Shown one piece after another: positions 52,394 through 61,254 of a stretch of 64,000 nt of DNA (the stretch's first letter is position 1; each line of letters begins with the position of its first letter). The position numbers were made by a program, and so were the translations under genes. The notes beneath the pieces are model-generated. The model was given only the letters and a program-made list of their open reading frames with translations. It was not told the DNA's origin and ran no database searches. Source of the stretch: Oscillospiraceae bacterium. Its GTDB lineage: Bacteria; Bacillota; Clostridia; Oscillospirales; Oscillospiraceae. Where the stretch lies: assembly GCA_017432615.1 (NCBI GenBank), contig JAFRIV010000039.1:1-64000 (forward strand). The letters run 5' to 3'.

Positions 52394-55207
52394 TCAGGCT
52401 CTTTTACCTGCGACCTTTTGCTTCAGATCCTTCTTCAGGATCTTTACCGCGCGTTTTGCTGCATACGGCAGAAGATTTTTCATGGTTTCCTCTCTGGGAA
52501 CCATATCGGAACATTCAGGCAGATCCCGCTCCAGATGAATGGCATCGAACATGCAGCGTGTGGTGCACAGCCCGCATCCGATGCACTTGTTCGGGTCAAC
52601 AACAGAAGCTCCGCAGCCGAGGCAGCGGGAGGTCTCCAGCTTAACCTGTTCCTCAGTCAGCGTCCTGTTGAAGTCGGCAAAAGTATGCCGGTCGACCGAT
52701 TCATCGATCCCGGCCTCCTGGCGTGCCGGCTTCTTCACAGCCTCCGGATCCAGTACGACACTCTTTTTATCCAGTTCAATGAAATCACGGCGGTTGCGGC
52801 CGAGTTCCAGGGAGGTGTTCGGGCGCATAAAGCGGTGCAGGGAGATAGCGCCTTCTCTGCCGTGTGCAATGGCATCGATAACAAACTTTGGTCCGGTGAA
52901 AACATCTCCGCCGACAAAGATGTCCTTCTGAGCAGTCTGATAAGTCAGTTCCGCTGCCTGGATCGTACCGTTGCGATTAAGAACCATGCCTTCAGGATCA
53001 ATGCCTCCCAGGTCGACCTGCTGGCCGATCGCTCCAATCACGGTATCCGCCTTGACAGTGGCATATTTCCCTGTCCCCACAGGCTTTCTCCTGCCCTTTT
53101 CATCCGGCTCGCCAAGTTCCATGATCTCCGCTTTGAGCGAATGGACTTTGCCGTCTTCCCCGAGGATCTCCACCGGGTTGCAAAGGAATTTGAAATGCAC
53201 CCCTTCCTCTTCGGCTTCCCGCACTTCCAGATCTTCCGCAGGCATTTCGTCTCTGGTACGGCGGTAGTAGATCGTCACATTCTCTGCCCCAAGCCGAACA
53301 GCGCTGCGGGCAACATCGATTGCCACATTTCCGCCCCCGACAACGGCAACGGTTCTTCCTACGGCAGGTGCATTGTTCTCCGCAATGGCATGCAGGAAAT
53401 CCACTCCATAGAGCACGCCCTTCAGCTCTTCCCCGGGAATGCCGAGTTTTGCCGCCTTCTGGGCACCGATTGCGAGATAGAATCCCTCATAGCCTTCTTC
53501 TCTCAGCTGCGGGATCGTGACATCTTTACCGACCTCAACACCGCAGCGGATCTCCACTCCCATTTCGCGCATTACATCGATTTCGGCATCAATGATTGCC
53601 CGTTCCAGCTTATAGGAGGGAATGCCGTAGCGCAGCATGCCGCCCGGAAGCGGATTCTTTTCAAATACTGTGGGATAATAGCCCATCTGCGCCAGATAAT
53701 AGGCACAGCTCAAACCGGCAGGGCCGGCACCGATAACAGCTACTTTTCGGCCTTCAAAACGTCCGTACCGCTTCATGGAATGGATCGGCGGAATATAACG
53801 CGTCTCCGCATTCAAATCCCGATCGGCTATAAATTTCTTTACCGCGTCAATAGCCACGGCTTTATCTACTTCGCCGCGCATGCAGGCGTCTTCACAGCGC
53901 TTGTTGCAGACTCTGCCGCATACAGCCGGGAAGGGGTTATCCTGCTTGATCAGTGCCAAGGCTTCGTCATACTTGCCTTCGGAAGCAAGCTTCAGGTAAC
54001 CCTGAATGGCAATGTGTGCCGGGCAGGCAGTCTTGCAGGGTGCTGTGCCGGTATCATAGCAGTTGGTGCGCGCGTCATAGCGGTAATTCGGATTCCAGCG
54101 TTCTACTCCCCAGTGGTTGTCATCCGGCAGATCGCGCACAGGATAGGAAACCGGGCCATCCTTGGTGCAAAGCTTCTGCCCAAGCTTAACGGCACCGCCG
54201 GGACAAACTTCCACACACTTGCCGCAGGCTACACACTTTTCTTTGTCAACATGCGCCACATAAGAGCAGCGGGAAAGATTCGGCGTCTGGAAAAACTGGC
54301 TGGCACGCAGGGCGTTGCAGGTGTTGATATTGCAGTTGCAGATGCCGACGCAGCGATCCGCACCATCCAGATTTGTGACCTGATGTACACAGCCAAGCTC
54401 CTCCGCTTTTCTGAGGATCTCTTTTGCCTCATCAAGCGTGATATAGTGGCCGCGTCCCGTTTCTACGATAAAGTCTGCCAGAACGGAGGTAGCAATGCAC
54501 ATATCTTCCCATTCTTCTCCGCTGCCTTCATCCAGCGTCTCTCGTGACATACGGCATACACAGGGCATTGCTGCCAGCTTGTGGCCGTATTTATCCAGCC
54601 AGAAGGAAAGCTTCTCACAATCAACTGCTTCGCTGACATGCTCAATTGCCTTCTGCACCGGGACGACATGCATGGCCATCCCGGCACCTCCCGGAGGAAC
54701 GAGATTTGTTTTTCCGATCAGCGGTTCAAAAGCCATGCGGTCGAAAATGTAAGTGGACTCCACATGTTTGTCGACCATGGATTTTTTCATGCCCATGTAT
54801 TCCCCGCTGCCGACAATATAGGGAGGTACGGTATATACCCGGCCACGGTCTTCCGTCTCTTCAAAATCGCAGATGCCCACATCACAGAGCTGGTCAAAAA
54901 CCGGTTTCAGCTCTGCCCAGGGACGTTTATTCATTTTTTCCAGTTCCGGAATTGTATACGGTTTATGGATGGTCATTTTCAAAGCGACTTCTGCCATCTC
55001 ATCCGTGACCCAGGGATCCATTCCGTAATACTCGGCATCGGTGGTCTTGATTTCTTTGACAAACTTGCGGTCGGTGATATGCAGGCCGAGTTTCTTGATA
55101 AGAGGTCTTGCATCCTCTTCCCTGGTAAACTCGATCGGCGGTTTCATCTGTGTCCAGCGCTCATACTGCTCCTGCCACATCTTATCGCCGTATTTGGTGT
55201 CTGCCAT
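52394..55207 (-). CDS. multidomain Fe-S/FAD/NADPH oxidoreductase (GltD-like core), copy 1
   Basis: 937 residues, the same domain order as its downstream paralogue: N-terminal helical part, Cys-rich Fe-S region (PCVCR, then GICNCNINTC), ferredoxin motif CVACGKCVEVCP, GltD-type entry domain (CKTACPAHIAIQGYLK, then CGRVCNKRCEDAC), FAD motif GAGPAGLSCAYYLA, NAD(P) motif GGGNVAIDVAR and a C-terminal CLGCG...CIGCGLCTTRC. It keeps YYRRTRDEMPA, the Arg-rich NADPH signature of GltD. One Cys of the paralogue's ECDWC site is absent here (WEDMC). AAGGAG ribosome site. Probable electron-input protein of the operon. Confidence 0.82.
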   Translation of the reverse strand: MADTKYGDKMWQEQYERWTQMKPPIEFTREEDARPLIKKLGLHITDRKFVKEIKTTDAEYYGMDPWVTDEMAEVALKMTIHKPYTIPELEKMNKRPWAELKPVFDQLCDVGICDFEETEDRGRVYTVPPYIVGSGEYMGMKKSMVDKHVESTYIFDRMAFEPLIGKTNLVPPGGAGMAMHVVPVQKAIEHVSEAVDCEKLSFWLDKYGHKLAAMPCVCRMSRETLDEGSGEEWEDMCIATSVLADFIVETGRGHYITLDEAKEILRKAEELGCVHQVTNLDGADRCVGICNCNINTCNALRASQFFQTPNLSRCSYVAHVDKEKCVACGKCVEVCPGGAVKLGQKLCTKDGPVSYPVRDLPDDNHWGVERWNPNYRYDARTNCYDTGTAPCKTACPAHIAIQGYLKLASEGKYDEALALIKQDNPFPAVCGRVCNKRCEDACMRGEVDKAVAIDAVKKFIADRDLNAETRYIPPIHSMKRYGRFEGRKVAVIGAGPAGLSCAYYLAQMGYYPTVFEKNPLPGGMLRYGIPSYKLERAIIDAEIDVMREMGVEIRCGVEVGKDVTIPQLREEGYEGFYLAIGAQKAAKLGIPGEELKGVLYGVDFLHAIAENNAPAVGRTVAVVGGGNVAIDVARSAVRLGAENVTIYYRRTRDEMPAEDLEVREAEEEGVHFKFLCNPVEILGEDGKVHSLKAEIMELGEPDEKGRRKPVGTGKYATVKADTVIGAIGQQVDLGGIDPEGMVLNRNGTIQAAELTYQTAQKDIFVGGDVFTGPKFVIDAIAHGREGAISLHRFMRPNTSLELGRNRRDFIELDKKSVVLDPEAVKKPARQEAGIDESVDRHTFADFNRTLTEEQVKLETSRCLGCGASVVDPNKCIGCGLCTTRCMFDAIHLERDLPECSDMVPREETMKNLLPYAAKRAVKILKKDLKQKVAGKRA

Positions 55208-55276
55208 GTTGATTTCTCCTTTATTTGTTTTTCTCTCTATTTCCTTATTTTCTCACTTTGGTCCAAAGTGATAGGT

Positions 55277-56467
55277 TTACATAATTGGTATCTTGACTTT
55301 CACGTCACTCAGAGGCCAGGCAGAGCAGAGATGGTACCAGCCCATTTCCCTGTCCATCCTGCGGCGGTTTTCTTCGTCCGGCAGGGTATAGACAGCGCCG
55401 GAAAGAACATGCGCACGGCACATGCCGCATTCTCCGTTGCGGCAGTGGGTATTCAGCAGGATACCCGCACGTTCAATAGCCACTGCGATCGACTCCCCTG
55501 CGAGGGCAGGGATTATGTCCTCCTGAATACCGCGCACTACGGTGATCTGATAGGTCTTTCCCACTGCCTCGGCCGGATATCCCGGCATCTTTGTGATGTC
55601 GGCAGGATTATTTACCACATCATGCCGGAAACGGCGCTGTTCCACGCCCATCTCCCCGAGTGCCTTGCTGACGAACGTGTACATTGCCCGCGGACCGCAG
55701 AACAAATATGTACAGCCGGGGGTGGAGTATTTTTCAATAATCTCTTTCGATATGAACCCTTTTTCGCCCTTCCACTCAGGATCATCAGAAAGGACGTGGA
55801 CAACCTTTACATCTTTGCAGGCTTTTTCTATCGCATCCAGTTCTTCTTTCAGGACAATATCATCAGCCTTTACCGATCCGTAGAGAATCGTCAGGCGGCA
55901 GCCCTGCATTTTTCCAAAGGCCACTTCTTTTGCCATTCCCATGAACGGGGTAATCCCGGAGCCGCCGGCCAGGGCGACCAGATCTTTTGTGTCGCGCAGC
56001 GGTTCCCAGTAGAATGTGCCGAAAGGCATGGAACCCGTCAGTTCATCCCCTTCATGGACGTTTGCAAACATATAGTCCGGTACCAGGTAAGGTACATTGC
56101 GGCGGATCGTCACCTCAAAGAAAGGATGGTCTGTACGCGCTTCAAAAGGTGCCGAGGAGATGGAATACGGCCTTGAAAGCGTACTTTTGCCGATCTTAAA
56201 GCGGAAATTGACATACTGCCCGCACTGGAATACCGGAATATGCCCGTCCTTGCTTTCGAAACGAAATGTTTTGCTTGTAGGAGAGACGTCCTTTACCGAA
56301 ACACACCGAAATGTCATTTCTGCGGGATGAAGAGCATCCGCCAGCTCCCGGATATGATCTTTTGGATTGGGAAGCGGCGAGGCGTTGGCGTAGCTTTCTT
56401 TTCTCAGTTTTGTAACACGGGAAGCCCCACCGGCATCCTTGATCAGGCCATGAACGGAAATGCTCAT
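55277..56467 (-). CDS. ferredoxin reductase-type flavoprotein with C-terminal 2Fe-2S domain
   Basis: 396 residues. FAD domain with RPYSISSAPFE (about 118), NAD(P) domain with GGSGITPFMGMA (about 170) and CGP in YLFCGPRAMY, and a C-terminal plant-type 2Fe-2S ferredoxin domain: Cys at THCRNGECGMCRAH (C-x4-C-x2-C) and a last Cys in HLCSAWP. This is the layout of oxygenase or CO-type reductases, here in an anaerobe. The N-terminal ~70 residues are extra. Its stop overlaps no gene; its start overlaps the preceding gene by 4 bp, so it is coupled to the desaturase-like protein. Confidence 0.88.
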   Translation of the reverse strand: MSISVHGLIKDAGGASRVTKLRKESYANASPLPNPKDHIRELADALHPAEMTFRCVSVKDVSPTSKTFRFESKDGHIPVFQCGQYVNFRFKIGKSTLSRPYSISSAPFEARTDHPFFEVTIRRNVPYLVPDYMFANVHEGDELTGSMPFGTFYWEPLRDTKDLVALAGGSGITPFMGMAKEVAFGKMQGCRLTILYGSVKADDIVLKEELDAIEKACKDVKVVHVLSDDPEWKGEKGFISKEIIEKYSTPGCTYLFCGPRAMYTFVSKALGEMGVEQRRFRHDVVNNPADITKMPGYPAEAVGKTYQITVVRGIQEDIIPALAGESIAVAIERAGILLNTHCRNGECGMCRAHVLSGAVYTLPDEENRRRMDREMGWYHLCSAWPLSDVKVKIPIM

Positions 56468-58014
56468 TTCTTCCCCTCCTTTTCCTTCTTCTGAAGATCC
56501 TCGCGCACAGCTTTTGCCGCCGCGCGACCGTTGGTGATCTGCGGGCCCATGCCGTCTCCCGACATGCCGTGTGCTCCTGCAAATTCAAGGCCTTCGATGA
56601 AATGATCCTCTTCTTTCATGCCGAGACGTGCCACCGCATGGTCTGCCATGGAATGGGAAAAACCGTAAATCTGGCCTTTCCAGGCCCCCACATAGTGGGA
56701 TACCGTGACAGGAGAGGAGATCTCGATTTCTTCAATGTTCTTGCGGAAGTCGATCTTTCCTACCTCCCGGATATAGGTCTCGATCATTTCATTGGCCAGA
56801 CGGCGTTTGAGATCAAAGTAGTCTTCTTCCTTAACTTCCAGCCAAGGTTCGATCGGTACAAGCACCGTGATCGAGAGCTGAGTATACCCTTCCGGCGTAC
56901 AGGAGGGATTGGCATAATTGAGGCAGATCGTGGTAATGTAGTTATAGGGTTCGGTAAGATTGGAATAGTTGGCCCAGATCTTGTTGGTGTCCATCGTCTC
57001 CCCGGAGAATGTGGAATAGTTGTAAACGCCGTTCTCTTCCGGTGTGCCCTTCAGGATCATCATCACGGACACGGGAGCCACGGCAAGTTTTCTGCCGTTG
57101 ACCATTTTTATGGCCGCCGCAGGCACTTCGCTGAGCGGTTCGATCATCTGGGTATATACTTTGTTGGGATAAGGACCGGAAATGACATAGTCACATGAAA
57201 TCTCGTCACCGCGTCTGGTACGGACCCCGGTGACCTTCCCGTTTTTGACCAGGATTTTTTCCACTTCTTGATTGAACTCATACTGTGCGCCGTTTTCTTC
57301 ACACTTTGCCTGCATCTTCATGCTCATCTCATGTGAAAAACCGCGGCAGACATAAGACCCGGTGAAGTAGTCAGCCATCAGAAAAGCATAGATGGTAAAG
57401 GGCAGTTCATCCATACGGTTCCCCACATAGATCCAGTACGGGGTGAGCATCTCCACGACCTTCTGCGGGAACTGGAAGGTATTCATCACTTCCGTTGCAC
57501 TGTAGCCGATAGTTCGCACAAAATCAGGATGCTTGAGGAGCATTTGCACCTTGCTCATCGGATGCACGGAAAGATAATTCATGCTGTCATACACGCGTCT
57601 GCAAAGCTGCATAAACGACAGCACCTTTTCATACACGCCGGGTATCTGTGCATCGATCTCTCTGGCCATGGTTTCATACCCGTCATGCAGGGTAATATCG
57701 ATGTCGGAATTCGGCAGCACGGCACGATAACACTCCGGAACGGGAAGCCAGTCGATATCCACATCCATATCTTCAAAAAACTGACCGACTTTCAGCCTTT
57801 GGCCCGGCCTGCCGATGGACATCATTTCATGCAGGGTAGCCTCCATTTCAAAGCCGTCCCGCATAAAATCGGTTGCGAGACCGCCGGGCATATTGTGCTT
57901 TTCCAAAATGAGGATATCTTTGATTCCCCAGGCCTGAAGCTGCAGACAGGCAGCCATTCCCGCCAGCGCGCCGCCGACAATGACCACCTGATAATGATCT
58001 TTGTAAAAGCTCAT
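56464..58014 (-). CDS. FAD-dependent oxidoreductase of the phytoene desaturase/retinol saturase type
   Basis: 516 residues. N-terminal Rossmann motif VVIVGGALAGMAACLQLQAWG (split here: the GG.LAG.AA core at about 13-20), then LEKHNMPGGLATDF. C-terminal FAD-contacting region GLEFAGAHGMSGDGMGPQITNGRAAA (about 470). Overall fold is CrtI/RetSat-like: such enzymes add or remove hydrogen at isolated double bonds of lipids. No membrane anchor. The tail is very basic (KKEKEGKK). In this operon it is a candidate double-bond reductase acting with the coupled 2Fe-2S reductase; that role is inferred. Confidence 0.75.
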   Translation of the reverse strand: MSFYKDHYQVVIVGGALAGMAACLQLQAWGIKDILILEKHNMPGGLATDFMRDGFEMEATLHEMMSIGRPGQRLKVGQFFEDMDVDIDWLPVPECYRAVLPNSDIDITLHDGYETMAREIDAQIPGVYEKVLSFMQLCRRVYDSMNYLSVHPMSKVQMLLKHPDFVRTIGYSATEVMNTFQFPQKVVEMLTPYWIYVGNRMDELPFTIYAFLMADYFTGSYVCRGFSHEMSMKMQAKCEENGAQYEFNQEVEKILVKNGKVTGVRTRRGDEISCDYVISGPYPNKVYTQMIEPLSEVPAAAIKMVNGRKLAVAPVSVMMILKGTPEENGVYNYSTFSGETMDTNKIWANYSNLTEPYNYITTICLNYANPSCTPEGYTQLSITVLVPIEPWLEVKEEDYFDLKRRLANEMIETYIREVGKIDFRKNIEEIEISSPVTVSHYVGAWKGQIYGFSHSMADHAVARLGMKEEDHFIEGLEFAGAHGMSGDGMGPQITNGRAAAKAVREDLQKKEKEGKK

Positions 58015-58047
58015 TCCTGTCTGTGTTCCTTTCTTAAACAGTATCCA

Positions 58048-58083
58048 AGGGGCTGCGAAGAATGATCTTCACAGTCCCTTTTT
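58048..58083 (-). promoter_or_regulatory. hairpin between the isomerase-like and desaturase-like genes
   Basis: A 15-position stem with two mismatches (58047-58061 with 58066-58080) and a four-base loop. No T-tract on the minus strand. May act as mRNA stabiliser or attenuator. Confidence 0.4.
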
Positions 58084-58095
58084 CAGTAATGATGA

Positions 58096-59481
58096 TCAGA
58101 AGAATCTCTCTACAAGCTCGCGGGAGTATTCTGCCGTTTCATCCATGTCTCCGAAGGACATGATCTCGCCGGCATAGAAAGTGTCATACTTGCCCTGCAT
58201 AGCCTCTACCTTGTCATACCAGCCTGCAGCGTAGTCATCTGAATAGACATGGGGGAAGTAATAGACCGACCAGGCATTTTTCACTTCGGCTGCCGGGTTG
58301 TGCATGGTCTTCAGATCCTCAAGGACCATCTTATTGCACTCTTCATACGGGATTTCCTTCATGTATTTATGGGTGCGAAGAGCGTAAGTGGTGATGATCT
58401 GGTCAATACTGTCTCTCCAGCGACGGTAATAGACCATCAGGTGGCCAAGGCGTTCCTTCACCATGTTGTCAAACACATAGTAGGAGATCTTCGGATGATC
58501 CTCCGGTTTTGTGGTAACAGCCTGAACCGTATAGCGTTCATAATCGATCTTCGAGAAGTATTCCTTCTCATCGTCGCGGGCATCGGCATAATCGACAAAG
58601 CCATTGGTTTCCCCGCGGTTTCCGTCTTTGCAGTAAAGAGGGGCGGTAACGATCAGCTTATCAAACTCTTCCACTCTGCCGTTGACCGTGATGAAGACTT
58701 TGCCGTCTTTTCTTTCCACCTTGGTGATCTCGCTGTTGAGTTCGGCGGAATGTTTCAGTTTGGCATCCAGGCACTCCCAGATATATTGCGTCCCGTTTTT
58801 CCACGTCCAAAGATTGACATTGACAAAATTCATTGTCGTCTGAAAATCCAGATACTTCAGGACATAAGCGGCAGGGATCTCGTCAAAATAGCCATAACCG
58901 AAAGACGTGTAGGGTCCGATCCAGATATCCTGCACAAGTTCAACCCCGTTTTTCTTGCAGAAATCTTTAAAAGGCATGGCAAGATCTTTCAGATTCTCAT
59001 TGGGAAACAGCACTCTTTCCCTGCCGGGGGTAACAGCATATCCGTCACATCTGCCTTCCGCAACGCCTCTGTGACCGTTGACGTCATACCCTCTGTACTT
59101 CGTCTCGAGAATCTCTCCGAATTTCTTCACCTGGCTCTTCATTTTAAGCAAACGAGGGATCTTTGCAATATTCTTTTTCGGTTCAAAGGGTTCAATCACG
59201 TCTCCCCGGCTGTTCTTATAGTTGCGGTTGAGTTTCGGGCCGTCATGTGTGATGCCGCAGAATTCTTCCACATCATGCACCGCATAGTAGGAAGGAACAC
59301 CCATAATAGCGCCCATTTCATAGCGTCTGCCGTTATACGTCGGGCTCCAGCATTTCCCGCCCACACGATTGGAGCGCTCATAAATCACATAGTTTTCATA
59401 ACCCTTTTTTTCCAGATACATACCCGCAGAAAGGCCGGCAGGACCGCCGCCGATAATCGCAATACGAATATTCTTTTCCAT
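58096..59481 (-). CDS. FAD-dependent fatty acid isomerase-like protein (PAI family)
   Basis: 461 residues. N-terminal FAD motif IIGGGPAGLSAGMYLEKKG (about 9-27). It strongly recalls the Cutibacterium polyunsaturated fatty acid double-bond isomerase PAI (linoleate to 10,12-conjugated linoleate): NGRRYEMGAIMGVPSYY (about 50), PAAYVLKYLDF (about 205), GHLMVYYRRWRDSIDQIITTY (about 350; 20 of 21 shown as two parts in that enzyme) and the C-terminal FYAGEIMSFGDMDE. A ~30-residue insert (RPR.. GRCDGYAVTPGRERV) and another near 290 make it longer than PAI's ~424. First gene of the nine-gene operon. Assignment is from memory, without alignment. Confidence 0.65.
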   Translation of the reverse strand: MEKNIRIAIIGGGPAGLSAGMYLEKKGYENYVIYERSNRVGGKCWSPTYNGRRYEMGAIMGVPSYYAVHDVEEFCGITHDGPKLNRNYKNSRGDVIEPFEPKKNIAKIPRLLKMKSQVKKFGEILETKYRGYDVNGHRGVAEGRCDGYAVTPGRERVLFPNENLKDLAMPFKDFCKKNGVELVQDIWIGPYTSFGYGYFDEIPAAYVLKYLDFQTTMNFVNVNLWTWKNGTQYIWECLDAKLKHSAELNSEITKVERKDGKVFITVNGRVEEFDKLIVTAPLYCKDGNRGETNGFVDYADARDDEKEYFSKIDYERYTVQAVTTKPEDHPKISYYVFDNMVKERLGHLMVYYRRWRDSIDQIITTYALRTHKYMKEIPYEECNKMVLEDLKTMHNPAAEVKNAWSVYYFPHVYSDDYAAGWYDKVEAMQGKYDTFYAGEIMSFGDMDETAEYSRELVERFF

Positions 59482-59537
59482 CTTGGAACCCTCCTGAATT
59501 TTTTAAAAATAGATATGGTGCAATTATGCATACTGTG

Positions 59538-59550
59538 GTATATTATATAC
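59538..59550. promoter_or_regulatory. palindromic AT-rich element between divergent operons
   Basis: GTATAT-T-ATATAC, an odd 13-bp palindrome in the 148-bp gap between the two divergent operons. It includes possible -10 sequences on both strands (TATATT and TATAAT); -35 elements are weak. It may be a shared control point. Confidence 0.45.
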
Positions 59551-59629
59551 GATAAAGCGAAAAAATGCTATCCCTTTCTTGTGCATTTTTCTAAATTTCC
59601 GGATTAATTTTTGACGGGGGGGATGTTCC

Positions 59630-61000
59630 ATGCGTTTTTCATCCTTCGACCACATGCTGTCCCATTATGCATCTGTGACTCCCGACGCCATAGCCCTGCA
59701 ATTTGATAAGGGCGGGCGGCAACAATGTTCCTTTGCTGCCCTTTTTGAAGCAGTCAGGCAAAAAGCAGAAATTTTCAGTGCATCCGGAAAGCGCTGCATC
59801 GGTATTCTCGCTGACGGAAGTTTTGACTGTGTCGTTACTGTTTTCGCTGCTAATTTGGCAGGGCTGCAGATTGTTATGCTGGATGCAGCCATGCCGTCAG
59901 CCACTTTGAAAGGCAGCATTCCCTATGCGGATATTGACTGTCTTTGGGGGGATGACGAACTCTGTGAAGAACTGAGGCCGTTTCTGACGAAAGGGCCTGC
60001 GGGAGATTATGCCGACCAGATGCTCTTTTTCACTTCCGGCACGACGTCCTCCTCAAAAGCTGTCACTTTGACAGGCAAAAGCCTGATGAATGCTGCCTGG
60101 AACGGTTCCCAGAAACTTCCTCTCTCTCCCGATGACACGCTGTTATGTATGCTCCCCCTGGGTCACGTGTTTGGTTTTGTATGCGGGCTGCTTTGGGGGT
60201 TAAGCTGCGGAAGCTGTGTAGCCTTGGGAAGAGGAGCCCGGCATTATATGGATGATTGTATTTATTACCGGCCGTCTGTGCTCTCTGTAGTGCCTTCTCT
60301 TCTGGGGTTTCTGATTGCACAGGACTGTCTTGGGAGCAGTGTCCGTCAGATTCTGATTGGTGCAGGTGACTGCCCGCTCTCCCTGATCAATGCCGTGCAG
60401 GCCAAGGGCATCCGTGTCAGCTTTGGCTACGGGCTGACGGAAACCAGTTCAGGCGTCGCCATCAGCACAAAGGGCGATCCCTATGCGATGGAGATCTGCC
60501 CGGATGACACGGTAACAATTGCGCCGGACGGTGAGATTCTTCTGGAAGCCCCTACCTGCATCATGCGCGGATATTATAAAATGCAAAAAGATACGGAGGA
60601 AGTACTCTCCGGCGGCGTGCTGCACACCGGTGACATCGGTTATCTGGATGAAGAGGGCCTCTTGCATCTTACCGGCAGGAAAAAGGAGATCCTTGTTTTG
60701 CCGAATGGAACCAAGATTTACCTTCCGGAGATGGAGGGAAGGCTTTCTTCTCTTCTCGGCACACAGGAGCTTGCCGTGGCGCTGAAGGGCGGGAGGCCGA
60801 TCCTTGTGATTTACGCCCCTGAAAACACAGAAGCTGAGATCCGCAAGGCGATCCGCCCTTTAACAGACGAACTGCCGCGCGGGCAGCAGATCACCGAGAT
60901 TATTCTGCGTGCCACTCCTCTGCCCCGCACCGCTACCGGTAAGATCCAACGCTACAAAATCCACATCCCGAATCAGAACGAAGGAGAAACAGCCCAATGA
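59630..61000 (+). CDS. AMP-dependent acyl (fatty acid) ligase
   Basis: 456 residues, class I adenylate-forming enzyme. P-loop-like motif FFTSGTTSSSKAV (about 130), GYGLTETSSG (about 268), HTGDIGYLDEEGLLHLTGRKKE (about 328, read as adjacent motifs) and the C-terminal catalytic Lys in PRTATGKIQR (about 440). Shorter than typical acyl-CoA ligases (~500+), like stand-alone acyl-ACP ligases. The carrier-protein gene overlaps its stop by 4 bp, so the adenylated acid probably goes onto that carrier. Divergent from the flavoprotein operon. Confidence 0.85.
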   Translation: MRFSSFDHMLSHYASVTPDAIALQFDKGGRQQCSFAALFEAVRQKAEIFSASGKRCIGILADGSFDCVVTVFAANLAGLQIVMLDAAMPSATLKGSIPYADIDCLWGDDELCEELRPFLTKGPAGDYADQMLFFTSGTTSSSKAVTLTGKSLMNAAWNGSQKLPLSPDDTLLCMLPLGHVFGFVCGLLWGLSCGSCVALGRGARHYMDDCIYYRPSVLSVVPSLLGFLIAQDCLGSSVRQILIGAGDCPLSLINAVQAKGIRVSFGYGLTETSSGVAISTKGDPYAMEICPDDTVTIAPDGEILLEAPTCIMRGYYKMQKDTEEVLSGGVLHTGDIGYLDEEGLLHLTGRKKEILVLPNGTKIYLPEMEGRLSSLLGTQELAVALKGGRPILVIYAPENTEAEIRKAIRPLTDELPRGQQITEIILRATPLPRTATGKIQRYKIHIPNQNEGETAQ

Positions 61001-61254
61001 CAAGAGATGAAGTAAGCGCAAAAATCAAAAAAATCATTTTTGACAGTGTCCCGGACCGCGTCCCGGAAGTGATTGAAGAGGATACAGTGATCAACAACGA
61101 TAAGGCTATTGATTCAATGGGATTCATTCTGGTTATCTGCCGCTGCGAGGCGGAACTCGGTGTAAAGATTCCGGAGAGAAAATGGCAGAAGCTCAGCACC
61201 TTCGGAGAAGTTGTGGATGAATTCATGCTTCAGTTGAAGAAGGCCGGAAAATGA
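60997..61254 (+). CDS. acyl carrier protein
   Basis: 85 residues, one carrier domain. The phosphopantetheine site is the Ser in AIDSMGFILV (about 37-46). Helical pattern fits ACP, though it is more basic at both ends (AKIKKIIF and QLKKAGK) than the acidic fatty-acid-synthesis ACP, as expected for a dedicated pathway carrier. ATGA overlaps on both sides with the ligase and thioesterase genes. Confidence 0.88.
   Translation: MTRDEVSAKIKKIIFDSVPDRVPEVIEEDTVINNDKAIDSMGFILVICRCEAELGVKIPERKWQKLSTFGEVVDEFMLQLKKAGK

Noticed and set aside
51770-54547. 925-codon open frame on the + strand
   Set aside because: It is antisense to both giant oxidoreductase genes, whose Fe-S, FAD and NAD motifs are intact. 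The frame arises from codon bias on the opposite strand.
58096-59481. Protoporphyrinogen oxidase
   Set aside because: The FAD motif is common to both, but internal motifs resemble the fatty acid isomerase and no haem gene is nearby.
58249-59607. 452-codon open frame on the + strand
   Set aside because: Antisense to the isomerase-like gene and running into the divergent promoter region.
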